Source: Pyrinomonadaceae bacterium (GTDB lineage: Bacteria > Acidobacteriota > Blastocatellia > Pyrinomonadales > Pyrinomonadaceae). Taken from it: 64,000 bases of DNA. Location: assembly GCA_017983495.1 (NCBI GenBank), contig JAGOBH010000010.1, positions 1-64,000 on the forward strand. The letters run 5' to 3'. A program made the translations under genes and the position numbers. Shown here piece by piece: positions 43,696 to 52,180 of this stretch; the stretch's first letter is position 1; the number at the start of each line of letters is the position of its first letter. Under the pieces are notes generated by a model. It was not told the DNA's origin. It did not search any database and saw only the letters and a program-made list of their open reading frames with translations.

Positions 43696-45453
43696 CTAGT
43701 TTTCGCCCGTGACCGGCAGCGTCACGCTGAATATCGTGCCTGTCGGGTCATTCGCCGTGACCTCGATCCTTCCGCCGTGGGCAGTAACGATGCCATAACA
43801 TACGGCGAGCCCAAGGCCGGTGCCTTTACCGGCAGGTTTGGTGGTGAAAAACGGATCGAATATGTGCTGAGCCGCTGTGTCCTCGATGCCGCCGCCTGTG
43901 TCGGCGATAGTAATGACCACGTCGCCGCCGCTTGTGGACACGCTGACGGCGAGCGTGCCTCCGTCGGGCATCGCATCGCGTGCGTTGAGCAGAAGATTGA
44001 GTGCGACCTGCTGGATCTGGTCCGCGTCGGCCTTGATTGCGGGAACGTTTTCGCCAAGATCGGTGACGATGTCGAGACGGCGGAACGATTCGTCAAAGCT
44101 TGCGAGACGCATCGCAGTCTCGACCACCTTGTTAACGTTCACGGACACCCTTGCGGCGGGCCGCGTTCGGGCAAAATTGGTCATATCGGTCGTGACCTGT
44201 GTTATCCGCTTGATCTGGGCGGAGATGAGTTTTAATTTGTCGCGGGCGTCGTCCGGCAGATCGTCCTTCGTCTGCATCATCTGGATCAGCGACGAGATCG
44301 AGGCGAGCGGGTTGTTGACCTCGTGGGCGACACCGGCTGAAAGCGTGCCCATCGCGGCGAGCTTTTCGGTACGGATGAGATGGGCGTTGAGCCGCTGCAG
44401 TTCGTCGATGTCCGCCGCCATCTTGCGGCTCATCTCGTTGAACGAATCCGCCAGCAGTCCGATCTCGTCATTCGTCCGACGTAAGTCCACCTCGGTCCCG
44501 TACCCGCCCTTGGCGACCTCAACGGCCGCAAGGGTCAGACGCTGCAGCGGACGCGAGATCGTCCGGAGTATGAGCAGGACAAGCAGCAAATTAGGGATAA
44601 GTGCCGAGATCACACTAAACACGAGATACCGCCGCCATGCCTCGTAATCCATCCCGTGCCGAAACGCCCACCACGCGATCGGGATCTGAAACAATACAAA
44701 ACTCACGACCGCGACCGTTGCGATGCTGAGAGCGACCTTGTAAGTGATCGGGAAGAGCCGAAATTGCTTAAGTGCCGACTGGAGTGAGAAGAGCTGGAAG
44801 TTGAGAATGGCGTACGCGTAGATCAGAACGCCCGGCAAAACGAAGATGGCACTAAGCGGCAGCAGTTCGTAATAGCCGAGGTACGGTAAAACGATGTTTG
44901 CAAGCGTTTTAAGCACGCCGGTGATCGCCAGTCCCCAGATGATCGCCCCAACCTGCTGGCCCTCCTGAGTGCCGCGATAGCGACGGTATTTACCATACAG
45001 GATCGCCGCTCCATAAAAGAAGACAAAGTAGACGTAGACGACAAATGCGTACGCCAGCGGCGAGAGATCGATGACAAATCTGCCGTCCTCAAATCCGGCC
45101 CGATGCCACAACAGACCGAACGCGGCGGCAGGGAACAAGAAGATCGCCGGAGCGAATAGAACTGCAGCTCGCTTGCGAGGCGTGCGTGCATTCTCAGGAA
45201 ACACCCACGCGAAGACGACCATCGCAAACTGCATCAACAATGCAATTACAAAGCTCGCCGCGACCCACCAACCCGAAGCCCTATCAACGGGGTAGAAATT
45301 CCAAAAGATCAGGTCTTTGACTGTCCAGAAGGCAAGAAACGCGATGAATGCCGCAAATGTCTGATGGGCACGATTTCTGGGATTAGCGACAAAAACGTAA
45401 AACCCGAGCGTGACCAACAGAAAAAGGGCAAATAGGTGGAGCAACACCAGCAT
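43696..45453 (-). CDS. Sensor histidine kinase with multi-TM N-terminus and HAMP
   Basis: A 585-aa membrane sensor kinase. Seven or more hydrophobic segments fill residues 1-290 (7TM histidine-kinase N-region type), followed by a HAMP linker (RTISRPLQRLTLAAVEVAKGGYGTEVDL and on) and the kinase core: H377 in GVAHEVNNPLASIS is the phospho-accepting residue, the N box is LNLLLNARDAMPDGG, the G1 and G2 boxes are DTGGGIED and GKGTGLGLAVCYGIV. No response regulator is next to it, so it is an orphan here. The signal is unknown; ligand sensing by the membrane part is inferred. Confidence 0.93.
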   Translation of the reverse strand: MLVLLHLFALFLLVTLGFYVFVANPRNRAHQTFAAFIAFLAFWTVKDLIFWNFYPVDRASGWWVAASFVIALLMQFAMVVFAWVFPENARTPRKRAAVLFAPAIFLFPAAAFGLLWHRAGFEDGRFVIDLSPLAYAFVVYVYFVFFYGAAILYGKYRRYRGTQEGQQVGAIIWGLAITGVLKTLANIVLPYLGYYELLPLSAIFVLPGVLIYAYAILNFQLFSLQSALKQFRLFPITYKVALSIATVAVVSFVLFQIPIAWWAFRHGMDYEAWRRYLVFSVISALIPNLLLVLLILRTISRPLQRLTLAAVEVAKGGYGTEVDLRRTNDEIGLLADSFNEMSRKMAADIDELQRLNAHLIRTEKLAAMGTLSAGVAHEVNNPLASISSLIQMMQTKDDLPDDARDKLKLISAQIKRITQVTTDMTNFARTRPAARVSVNVNKVVETAMRLASFDESFRRLDIVTDLGENVPAIKADADQIQQVALNLLLNARDAMPDGGTLAVSVSTSGGDVVITIADTGGGIEDTAAQHIFDPFFTTKPAGKGTGLGLAVCYGIVTAHGGRIEVTANDPTGTIFSVTLPVTGEN

Positions 45454-45495
45454 CTGCTAGATAGTAAATCGTTGTGTGTCGAATGAAAAGCCGTC

Positions 45496-46158
45496 CTATC
45501 TAACTAGAAAGCCGAGAACGAAGGCACAGATCGAGAAGGTAATGCCAAGCGACAACGGAAGAAAGTGTGAAAGCTCGATCATTCCGCCCTTTTTCAAAGC
45601 GAAATACGGGATCGAGAACGCCGTAAGCGAGACGGCACCTACCAGACCGCCGATGACCGCTCCAAAAAATGCTCCAATGATAAATATAAACAGGCCGCCC
45701 GCGGCACCGGCGGAAATTCCCCATAGTATGCCGATCGCAAGACACGCGAGCGTCCGCCTTGAGAATGATGCACCGAACAAACCCTTTACCGACTTTCCGA
45801 CCAAAATGCCTGAATAATAACCGACCACAGAACTGACAAAGGTCGTTATCGACATAATAACCGTTGGCCAAAATTCGGCATGTTGAATACCTTTTGCGAT
45901 GGTAAAAGCAATGAATATCGACGCCGGCGGCAGGCTCCCGAGCATAAGTCCGAAATAAGGAAATACCGTATCGGGCCCAAGCGGATAACGCATCGTTTGA
46001 GATTCGAATGCCTCGCGTTCTGTTGGGTAAAGACGTTTGTGGTCAGCGATCGCCGAATTTACCTGCAAGAGTCTTTCGAGCCGTTGCGAAGACTCCTCAG
46101 CCTCAATGTCTCCGCAAACTAGTTTGCTATCGAATGATGTTGTGAGCCCGTATTCCAT
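45496..46158 (-). CDS. Hypothetical membrane protein, 220 aa
   Basis: An N-terminal soluble part of about 60 residues (DIEAEESSQRLERLLQVNSAIADHKRLYPTEREAF) precedes four or five hydrophobic helices (VFPYFGLMLGSLPPASIFIAFTI, FWPTVIMSITTFVSSVVGYYSGILVG, LACLAIGILWGISAGAAGGLFIFIIGAFFGAVIGGLVGAVSL, FLPLSLGITFSICAFVLGFLV). Many Gly residues in the third pair suggest tightly packed helices. Not recognised. The start lies inside the end of the previous gene by 40 bases, so it is translated as its partner. Confidence 0.78.
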   Translation of the reverse strand: MEYGLTTSFDSKLVCGDIEAEESSQRLERLLQVNSAIADHKRLYPTEREAFESQTMRYPLGPDTVFPYFGLMLGSLPPASIFIAFTIAKGIQHAEFWPTVIMSITTFVSSVVGYYSGILVGKSVKGLFGASFSRRTLACLAIGILWGISAGAAGGLFIFIIGAFFGAVIGGLVGAVSLTAFSIPYFALKKGGMIELSHFLPLSLGITFSICAFVLGFLVR

Positions 46159-46811
46159 AATTCACCCGCGCTATGCTCTGAACGTAGATCGCTTGCTAAC
46201 TGCGGTTCAAGCCCATATCGGCGGCGTAGCTCATTAGCATATCGCCGGTCTGATACGCACTCGGCAGTCTCGACCGCAAGCATAATTATCTCGTCGCTAT
46301 TATCGGTTATGGACACTAGTGATTCGATCGTACGCGAAAATTCATTTCTTGACCGTTCGCGGTGATACTCGAGTTTTGCGATGTTCTTCCGCTGTAGGGA
46401 CAATGCGGCCAAATTCTGGTCTGGATGGCCAGTCATCCGAAATACCTCCGACAGGCCCGGAGCGATGTCGACCTCGCCCGCCGATTCGGCAAGGCCGGTG
46501 TATCGCAAAAACGCGTCTCTGAATTCGAAGACCGACGCTGACCGGTTACTCGACATTATCTGAGACTCAAATCTGCTGCGAACACGTGCAAGGGCATCAC
46601 CGTTAAAATTGTTACCGCCAAGATCGAGTCGCGGAGCGGCCTTAAATAAGCTCGCCAGCATTATTGCTGCACCGACGGGCCAAATAATGAAGCGGGATAT
46701 TACGCCCGCGATCGTGTGCAAAACCGGACGGTGGTTGGAATCTAATAAGTACTGAACCCCAAAGGGAGCCCCGCAGGCCAAATAAATAATAATGATCTCG
46801 GCTAACGTCAT
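46119..46811 (-). CDS. Hypothetical membrane-anchored protein, 230 aa
   Basis: Two hydrophobic segments near the N-terminus (LAEIIIIYLACGAPFGVQYLL and GVISRFIIWPVGAAIMLASLF) are followed by a soluble, charged, helical domain (FEFRDAFLRYTGLAESAGEVD, QNLAALSLQRKNIAKLEYHRER, ETAECVSDRRYANELRRRYGL). The last 40 bases overlap the next gene. Not recognised; the pair is likely a small membrane complex of unknown use. Confidence 0.78.
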   Translation of the reverse strand: MTLAEIIIIYLACGAPFGVQYLLDSNHRPVLHTIAGVISRFIIWPVGAAIMLASLFKAAPRLDLGGNNFNGDALARVRSRFESQIMSSNRSASVFEFRDAFLRYTGLAESAGEVDIAPGLSEVFRMTGHPDQNLAALSLQRKNIAKLEYHRERSRNEFSRTIESLVSITDNSDEIIMLAVETAECVSDRRYANELRRRYGLEPQLASDLRSEHSAGELWNTGSQHHSIAN

Positions 46812-47146
46812 GTTGCCCTATTGATGGCAATTGGCGTTCCATAGGCGATCTTTTCCGGTGTTGAGTGTGCCCGGTGAAAAAAATGCAATATTTGCGGGGT
46901 TCAAGTGACTTTTTCGGAACAACCTTTTCCGCGGAGTCGTACTCCAAATGTTTGCAATTCGCGAAAAATTGAAAGAACCATTTGCAAAATGCAAATCTAA
47001 TGGCGGGCCGAGCGACCGTTTACAAGCTGTCGGCAAAAGGGCAGCACCGAGATCGTCAATCGTTTGGCACTATAATTGCGTAGTAAATATCGAAACCGTT
47101 TCAGGGAATTAGGCGAAAGACTAACAGACAAGGAGGAAAAGCAGTG
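46812..47146. other. Divergent intergenic region with a 7-3-7 palindrome and a -10 box
   Basis: ATTTGCA-AAA-TGCAAAT at 46980-46996 is a perfect short palindrome that could be an operator. TATAAT at 47071-47076 may be the -10 of the small gene at 47147, giving a leader of about 65 nt; no clear -35 was found. Otherwise nothing was seen. Confidence 0.45.
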
Positions 47147-47362
47147 ATGAACGTCAAAGCAAAAGTAAAGGTAGTAAAGAGGGCAGCTATCAACAAAGTT
47201 GTGCCCCAAGCTGAATCGGCAAAGACCACCCGGATGGCGGCACGCGAAATGGTGTCCAATGTAACGGAATGGGTTACCGAATTCAAGTCGCGTAAAAGCG
47301 AAGAGACAAAGGCCGCCCTTGAGCAGCTGTTTGTAAAGAATCCTCAGACAAACGAATCATAA
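47147..47362 (+). CDS. Small basic hypothetical protein, 71 aa
   Basis: A short Lys/Ala/Glu-rich helical protein (NVKAKVKVVKRAAINKVVPQA, then RMAAREMVSNVTEWVTEFKSRKSEETKAALEQLFVKN). The strong AAGGAGG at about 47130-47136 shows it is translated; ATG 47147 is preferred over GTG 47144. The basic N-terminus could bind nucleic acid, but no known family was recognised. It is followed by a terminator and appears monocistronic. Confidence 0.75.
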   Translation: MNVKAKVKVVKRAAINKVVPQAESAKTTRMAAREMVSNVTEWVTEFKSRKSEETKAALEQLFVKNPQTNES

Positions 47363-47435
47363 ATTTAACTTTCCGAAAAGTACGCCATCCCTTTCGGGAC
47401 AGGCGAAATGCAATAATTCCAGTATTTTAATAAGA

Positions 47436-47460
47436 CAACTGCTCCCTGCAGTTGTTTTTT
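47436..47460 (+). terminator. Terminator after the small basic protein gene
   Basis: CAACTGC and GCAGTTG pair around TCCCT and run into TTTTTT. Confidence 0.85.
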
Positions 47461-47551
47461 GTTGTGCTCAAATAGCGGTCGAAGGATTTGCGACTGTCTC
47501 TTGTTGACTGATATTCTACGTCCGTAGAAATCAGACATTTTCGATATATAT

Positions 47552-48313
47552 ATGAATGGAAAGGTTGCGATCGTAACTGGGGCGAGCAGCGGGATCGGAC
47601 GTGCTACCGCCATGCTATTGGCACAAAAGGGAGCGTCAGTAATTGCTGTCGGCCGAAATGAAAAGGACCTGGTATCACTCCGTGAAGGATTAAAGTCCAA
47701 AAAGGGAAGTATTAAAATAAGCCTCGCCGACGTAACGGAGCATTCTCAACTTGATCGACTGGTTGCCGAAACCGTGCAGAACTTCGGTCAGATTGATGTG
47801 CTGGTCAACTCGGCAGGGGTCATCAAGAGCGGTAATATTGAGAACACAAGCATTGACGATTGGGACAAGATGATGAACATAAACTTGCGTTCGGTGTTCA
47901 CTCTTGTTCAAAAGTGCCTTCCCCACCTCGAAGCCAGCAAAGGAAATATCGTAAACGTCTCAAGCGTTGCGGGAACCCGGTCTTTTCCCGGAGTCCTTGC
48001 TTATTGTGTTTCAAAGGCGGGTATCGATCAATTTACGCGATGTACAGCGCTTGAGCTGGCTCCAAAGGGTATTCGTGTAAATGCCGTAAATCCCGGTGTC
48101 GTGGTTACAAACCTGCACACGCGCGGCGGCATGGACGAGGAAAGTTATAAGGCATTCCTGGAGCATGCCAAAGACACCCATCCGATCGGGCGTCCCGGAA
48201 CCGCTTCCGAGGTCGCCGAACTTATTTGCTTTTTAGCATCCGACAAGGCCGGTTGGATCACGGGTGCGACATATGAGATCGACGGTGGACGCGGACAGAC
48301 CTGTGCACGTTAG
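47552..48313 (+). CDS. Short-chain dehydrogenase/reductase (SDR)
   Basis: A 253-aa classical SDR oxidoreductase. The Rossmann motif TGASSGIG (residues 9-16), N86-S-A-G, N110, S137/S138, and the Y151-x-x-x-K155 pair (LAYCVSKAGID) form the complete catalytic tetrad. The basic residue R35 after the second strand (VGRNEK) suggests NADP(H). The C-terminal ending GWITGATYEIDGGRG is typical of FabG-like or glucose-dehydrogenase-like SDRs. Substrate unknown. The next gene follows after 27 bases and is probably co-transcribed. Confidence 0.92.
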   Translation: MNGKVAIVTGASSGIGRATAMLLAQKGASVIAVGRNEKDLVSLREGLKSKKGSIKISLADVTEHSQLDRLVAETVQNFGQIDVLVNSAGVIKSGNIENTSIDDWDKMMNINLRSVFTLVQKCLPHLEASKGNIVNVSSVAGTRSFPGVLAYCVSKAGIDQFTRCTALELAPKGIRVNAVNPGVVVTNLHTRGGMDEESYKAFLEHAKDTHPIGRPGTASEVAELICFLASDKAGWITGATYEIDGGRGQTCAR

Positions 48314-48340
48314 AAAACGGCTTTTTGCTGATCGAAAGTA

Positions 48341-49117
48341 ATGAAGGTTCAGCTATTACCAAGTACATTTGAGGCGGACGGCACGGCCTCGCAGCGTCAG
48401 CATCTTGCGTGTCTGATCGTCGACGATAAAGTGGCGTTTGATGCCGGTAGCCTGGCTCTGGCGTGCACAGATGAGCAAAGGGCTAATGTACGCGATGTGG
48501 TCATCTCACACGTACATCTCGATCATATCGCCGGGTTGCCTTTGTTTATTGACGATCTGTATTCCACATTAGACGCTCCTGTTCGCATACACGTTACGGA
48601 AGAAATGGCCGAGGCGTTGGAACGGGATATTTTTAATTGGACCATTTACCCGAGATTTTCTGAACTGAAGAACGCCAAGGGTTCTGTGCTTGAGTACAAA
48701 ATGTTCGATCAAGAAAACCGCTTTACGGCTGCCCACCTCAGCGTCTTACCTTTTGCGGTAAATCATAGCGTTCAGAGTTATGGGTTTTTAGTCGAAGCGT
48801 CCGGAACGTCGATCGCAATCACCGGTGATATGGCCCACACCCCTGACATTTGGACCATTTTGAACGAAAGCCGAAATTTGTCTGCAATATTTATCGAATG
48901 TGCGTTTCCAAACGAACTGAGCGATATCGCTGAAACTTCTCATCATATGACGCCGGCGAGGTTGGCGGTCGAGCTGGAACAATTCGAAAGGACAGACGTC
49001 CCGATTTATGCTCTGAACATCAAGCCCATGTTTCGAGACGCGATACTCGCTCAATTAACGGATTTAGCGATCGACAATCTGACGGTGATGGAGATCGGCA
49101 AAGTCTACGACCTTTGA
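48341..49117 (+). CDS. MBL-fold metallo-hydrolase (class II cyclic-nucleotide phosphodiesterase-like)
   Basis: A 258-aa metallo-beta-lactamase-fold protein. The signature ISHVHLDHIAGLPLFIDDLY gives H57, H59, D61 and H62; further metal ligands are likely in FAVNHSVQSYGF, ITGDMAHTPDIW and ETSHHMTPARLA. The pattern 'HLDHIAGLPL ... GDMAHTP' resembles class II cyclic-nucleotide phosphodiesterases (PDE2p/CpdP type), so cAMP or cGMP hydrolysis is a reasonable suggestion, though other phosphodiesters are possible. It has no signal peptide, so it is cytoplasmic. It overlaps the convergent small gene by 13 bases. Confidence 0.88.
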   Translation: MKVQLLPSTFEADGTASQRQHLACLIVDDKVAFDAGSLALACTDEQRANVRDVVISHVHLDHIAGLPLFIDDLYSTLDAPVRIHVTEEMAEALERDIFNWTIYPRFSELKNAKGSVLEYKMFDQENRFTAAHLSVLPFAVNHSVQSYGFLVEASGTSIAITGDMAHTPDIWTILNESRNLSAIFIECAFPNELSDIAETSHHMTPARLAVELEQFERTDVPIYALNIKPMFRDAILAQLTDLAIDNLTVMEIGKVYDL

Positions 49118-49353
49118 TCGTTTCCCGCACGTTCACGCAGGAAATTTATTGGTTCGAACGCGCCCTCTCTGTGTTCGCCAAGAAAGTTTTCAAGGACAAC
49201 TCGTCCGTTCGTCATGACCTTTTCGATCCTGAACGTCCGCTCTTCGCGCGGTTTCCCCGGCATGATCTCTGCCCGAAATGTGACGTTCATGCCCTGACGA
49301 GCCCAAACGCTGGCGTTCATCGAGCGGCCGGGTTTTCGTTTGAAAAAACTCAT
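49105..49353 (-). CDS. Small basic beta-rich protein, 82 aa
   Basis: A short protein (FFKRKPGRSMNASVWARQGMNVTFRAEIMPG, then TFRIEKVMTNGRVVLENFLGEHREGAFEPINFLRERAG) that looks like a small beta barrel of the KOW/SH3 or PilZ-like size, with a basic N-terminus. Not recognised. GGAGG eight bases before the ATG and direct abutment to the stop of the preceding gene show it is real and co-translated. Its 3' end overlaps the convergent MBL gene. Confidence 0.75.
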   Translation of the reverse strand: MSFFKRKPGRSMNASVWARQGMNVTFRAEIMPGKPREERTFRIEKVMTNGRVVLENFLGEHREGAFEPINFLRERAGNDQRS

Positions 49354-49524
49354 TTACTGATCCTCCGTGATTTCCGGCTTTTTATGCTTGGATTTACGGC
49401 CGGCAGGATGAACCTTTTCCTCCGGCTTTTCAGGTCCTAATTTCCGCGTGGGTGGAGCGGTAGGCTTCCTGATCGAATCAAAAACGGGTCGTTCGGCCAT
49501 TTTATTCTTGCCTCGTTTTCTCAT
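49354..49524 (-). CDS. Small Lys/Pro-rich protein, 56 aa
   Basis: A short basic, low-complexity protein (RKRGKNKMAERPVFDSIRKP, PPTRKLGPEKPEEKVHPAGRKS). No membrane segment or known domain; likely disordered. Its stop codon abuts the start of the 82-aa gene (TAA then ATG), suggesting a two-gene unit. The start is uncertain: 49524 or 49500; the longer frame to 49599 is unlikely. The order of a disordered basic protein and a small beta-rich basic protein suggests nucleic-acid binding, but that is only a guess. Confidence 0.6.
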   Translation of the reverse strand: MRKRGKNKMAERPVFDSIRKPTAPPTRKLGPEKPEEKVHPAGRKSKHKKPEITEDQ

Positions 49525-49626
49525 GGTGGAAATTATATCAAAAATCCCCAACGCCCATTGAACAGCTTGAGAATTGACAATAATTACTAAAAAATTCACT
49601 ATAAGTTAACGTAATCGGTCGGAATT

Positions 49627-50604
49627 TTGGACGACACAGCTCGACGTTTGTACGGAAGAATGCCTAAACCAATTGAAAGGCCGCTGCGACAGCCGGGCCT
49701 TGCAAGAGCCCGACGTCCATTTTGGTTGCCGGCCTCGAATTATTATGTACTGGCCGCTGCTGTTGCAATTGCGTTCTTCTTTTTGGTTTGGGGAATTCTG
49801 CACGATGGCGGGGATGAAACGCCTTGGGTAACCGCGGGTATAGGGGCGAGTATCATTTTATCCGGAGCGGTCATTCTTCGCGAACTCGTTTTGCGGCGAG
49901 CAAGAAACCGATATTTATCAGAGCAGCGGCATTTTGACAGGCAGCTTCGCCAAGTCTATTCGAGGATAGAAAGCGACCGGCATTCTGACAAGTTGACTAT
50001 CGAACAGAATGCCGAAATGTTGCGGAATATCGAGCGGAAATCGCGAGCGGCCAGAACCCTTGGAAAGTTTTCCGCTGTTCACCGTGAGGTCTTCGAGTTA
50101 TGCGGTGAATATCTTGGCCGAAATGAACTTGAGTTGCAGAATATCGGTACGGGTTCACCTCGGCTTGGGCCATTAAGAAAAAGTCGTGACGGTGTGGTTC
50201 AGTATCACAGGTTCCACCTGATGAAATGGGCTGAGATCGAATCGCGGGAGCTAACGCACGAAGCTAAAAATCGGGTCGTTTTGGCTGAAAAAGTAGAAGC
50301 GGCTCAGAGTGCGATAAACGTGATCGACGCCGCATTGGCATATTATCCCAACGAGCGAGATCTGTTGGAGTCAAGGGATGTGGTTCTCGAAATGATCACT
50401 TCGATCAAGGTTTCACATTGGGTCGAAGAGGCCGAGAGGGCAGCCTTTAAAGGCGATTATAACGAAGCTCGCAGCCACTATCGTGACGCCCTTTTTTATC
50501 TGGGGCGTGAAAATGTGGGAAGCGAGGACAGAACTATCCTGGCGGAGAAGATAAATCGTGAGATCGAGCGGCTACGGCAGTTGCAATCACGAGAAGAAAG
50601 TTAA
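49627..50604 (+). CDS. Hypothetical membrane protein with helical cytoplasmic domain, 325 aa
   Basis: Two membrane helices lie at about residues 40-58 (VLAAAVAIAFFFLVWGIL) and 68-88 (VTAGIGASIILSGAVILREL). A long charged helical part follows (RARNRYLSEQRHFDRQLRQVYSRIE, LTHEAKNRVVLAEKVEAAQSAINVIDAALAYYPNERDLLE), ending in a TPR-like pair (WVEEAERAAFKGDYNEARSHYRDALFYLG). Not recognised as a named family. The start codon is TTG 49627 or ATG 49660; neither has a well placed Shine-Dalgarno. It begins a run of plus-strand genes continuing to the matrixin-like gene. Confidence 0.75.
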   Translation: MDDTARRLYGRMPKPIERPLRQPGLARARRPFWLPASNYYVLAAAVAIAFFFLVWGILHDGGDETPWVTAGIGASIILSGAVILRELVLRRARNRYLSEQRHFDRQLRQVYSRIESDRHSDKLTIEQNAEMLRNIERKSRAARTLGKFSAVHREVFELCGEYLGRNELELQNIGTGSPRLGPLRKSRDGVVQYHRFHLMKWAEIESRELTHEAKNRVVLAEKVEAAQSAINVIDAALAYYPNERDLLESRDVVLEMITSIKVSHWVEEAERAAFKGDYNEARSHYRDALFYLGRENVGSEDRTILAEKINREIERLRQLQSREES

Positions 50605-50646
50605 GGCCGGCGAAATATTCCAATTTTCGCTTTTGTTTATAAAGAA

Positions 50647-50844
50647 ATGATTTCCCAACGCTGTCCCAAATGTCAAAGTAGTCGAATAAGGCGGGGCTAT
50701 CGGCCGACGCCGCTCTGGTCGAAATTTATCTTCCGTTACAATCTTCTTTGTGATAGCTGTAACTGGGAGTTTTTTGGATTCGCTGTCCCCGGAACAGTCG
50801 ACTCCCGCCCGAACCGAAAGAAGAAAACTATGGGCGATAGATGA
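50647..50844 (+). CDS. Small zinc-ribbon protein, 65 aa
   Basis: Two CxxC knuckles, CPKC at residues 6-9 and CDSC at 35-38, frame a short basic loop (QSSRIRRGYRPTPLWSKFIFRYNLL). This is a complete four-cysteine zinc ribbon. The rest ends in a Lys/Arg tail. Similar small proteins occur beside polysaccharide-export genes in my memory of acidobacterial genomes, but the role is unknown. It ends 25 bases before the export-protein gene. Confidence 0.68.
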   Translation: MISQRCPKCQSSRIRRGYRPTPLWSKFIFRYNLLCDSCNWEFFGFAVPGTVDSRPNRKKKTMGDR

Positions 50845-50869
50845 GTATTCGACTAGCAATGTATTCAAA

Positions 50870-51880
50870 ATGCCTGCCATTATCTCGCTGACAATCCCCA
50901 GGTTTGAACTTTTCAAAGCGGTCAGTTTAACCGTAATCGTCTTGTTGTTAACTTGTGCGGCTGCAGCACAGCCCATAAAACCGGCACTTTCGGATCTGGT
51001 TCACTACGGCGACCTGATCGATCTCGACGTCGCCGGAGGCTTTGAATTTGACTGGCGGGGCACTCTCAATCCGGAGGGCTTTTTGGATGGTGTTAACACT
51101 TACGGCGAACCTGTCTATGGACTATGCCGTAGCGAAAAGGATATCGCAGCAGACGTGGTTCGTGCATACAGCCGCTTACTCAGAGATCCGGTGGTCACTA
51201 TAAAGATCATTGACCGGTCAAACCGGGCGGTGGCCACGCTCGACGGTGCCGTTCGCCTGCCCCAGCGGTTTCAGCTGAAGCGTCCGGCCTCACTTCTCGA
51301 ATTGATCGTCATGAGCGGCGGCCTAACTGACGAAGCCGGCGGTTCGATCCAGATCTTCAGGCCGAAAAATCTAAGTTGCGAAAGATCTGCAACAGACGTG
51401 GTGGCCAGCAACGTAACGGCAGCAGCCCTCGTTTCAGGCAACCGACCTCAGATCGAGAACATCACAATCGTAGACCTTCTTACCGGAAAAGAGTCGGCGA
51501 ACCCGATCATCCGAAGTGGCGATCTCGTTACCGTTATGCGTTCAACGCCAATATATGTGATCGGAGGCGTCAACAATCCGCGTAATATCGCCTCAAGGAC
51601 TGGAATCACGCTGTCGAGAGCGATCGCATCGGCGGGAGGGCTTGCGAAGGAAGCTAATGGACAGGCTGTGTCCGTTTTCAGGCGAGACGGGGCAGATACG
51701 CGGGTCATAGAGTTTGATCTTGCGAGGATCAGCGATGGCAGCGTGCCGGATCCGGAGTTGCGGGCGTTCGATATTGTGGAAGTCAGTCAAAAAGGCCGGC
51801 CAAAGCGGACGCTTCCGCCGGTCATCAGCAATCTTCGATCCGAACGGCCTAACAGCCTGCCCCTAAGGATCGTGGACTGA
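50870..51880 (+). CDS. Polysaccharide biosynthesis/export protein (Wza/KpsD-like, SLBB)
   Basis: A 336-aa exported protein. A signal segment AVSLTVIVLLLTCAAAA is at residues 16-32, followed by a poly-export domain (YGDLIDLDVAGGFEFDWRGTLNPEGFL, VRAYSRLLRDPVVTIKIID) and two SLBB-like beta-grasp segments (VATLDGAVRLPQRFQLKR and IYVIGGVNNPRNIASRTGITLSRAIASAGGL). These are the parts of outer-membrane polysaccharide exporters. It is shorter than Wza and has no lipobox, and no glycosyltransferase or Wzc kinase gene is beside it, so its use in capsule export is uncertain. ATG 50870 is chosen for the signal peptide; there is no clear Shine-Dalgarno. Confidence 0.85.
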   Translation: MPAIISLTIPRFELFKAVSLTVIVLLLTCAAAAQPIKPALSDLVHYGDLIDLDVAGGFEFDWRGTLNPEGFLDGVNTYGEPVYGLCRSEKDIAADVVRAYSRLLRDPVVTIKIIDRSNRAVATLDGAVRLPQRFQLKRPASLLELIVMSGGLTDEAGGSIQIFRPKNLSCERSATDVVASNVTAAALVSGNRPQIENITIVDLLTGKESANPIIRSGDLVTVMRSTPIYVIGGVNNPRNIASRTGITLSRAIASAGGLAKEANGQAVSVFRRDGADTRVIEFDLARISDGSVPDPELRAFDIVEVSQKGRPKRTLPPVISNLRSERPNSLPLRIVD

Positions 51881-51955
51881 ATTTTCGGATGATATCGCCC
51901 AACGCTGTATTGATTTTGGTTGTCAATCGATCAGGAAAGACCTATAATCGCCTTT

Positions 51956-52156
51956 ATGTCTAAAACCACTGGAAAATTCAGCCGGCGAACGCTCGCCTCA
52001 ATTTGGACCATCGCCGTTGGCATTGTCATCGGTGCACTTATCTACTTCGAACAGATCTCGGTTCTATATGTTCTCGCGACGCTTTCACTTGTGGGCCTGC
52101 TGCTTTTCGTGGCCTTCGCTGACCTCGAGAAGATCGGATTTGACTCGGGAGAATAG
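51956..52156 (+). CDS. Small two-helix membrane protein, 66 aa
   Basis: Two hydrophobic helices (TLASIWTIAVGIVIGALIYF and VLYVLATLSLVGLLLFVAFA) joined by a short loop, with a charged end (DLEKIGFDSGE). Not recognised. The preferred ATG is at 51956; a TTG at 51920 would add 12 residues. It lies between the export protein and the matrixin-like gene on the same strand, 24 bases before the latter. Confidence 0.65.
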   Translation: MSKTTGKFSRRTLASIWTIAVGIVIGALIYFEQISVLYVLATLSLVGLLLFVAFADLEKIGFDSGE

Positions 52157-52180
52157 ATCGCCTGCCTGCAGGCACTGACG

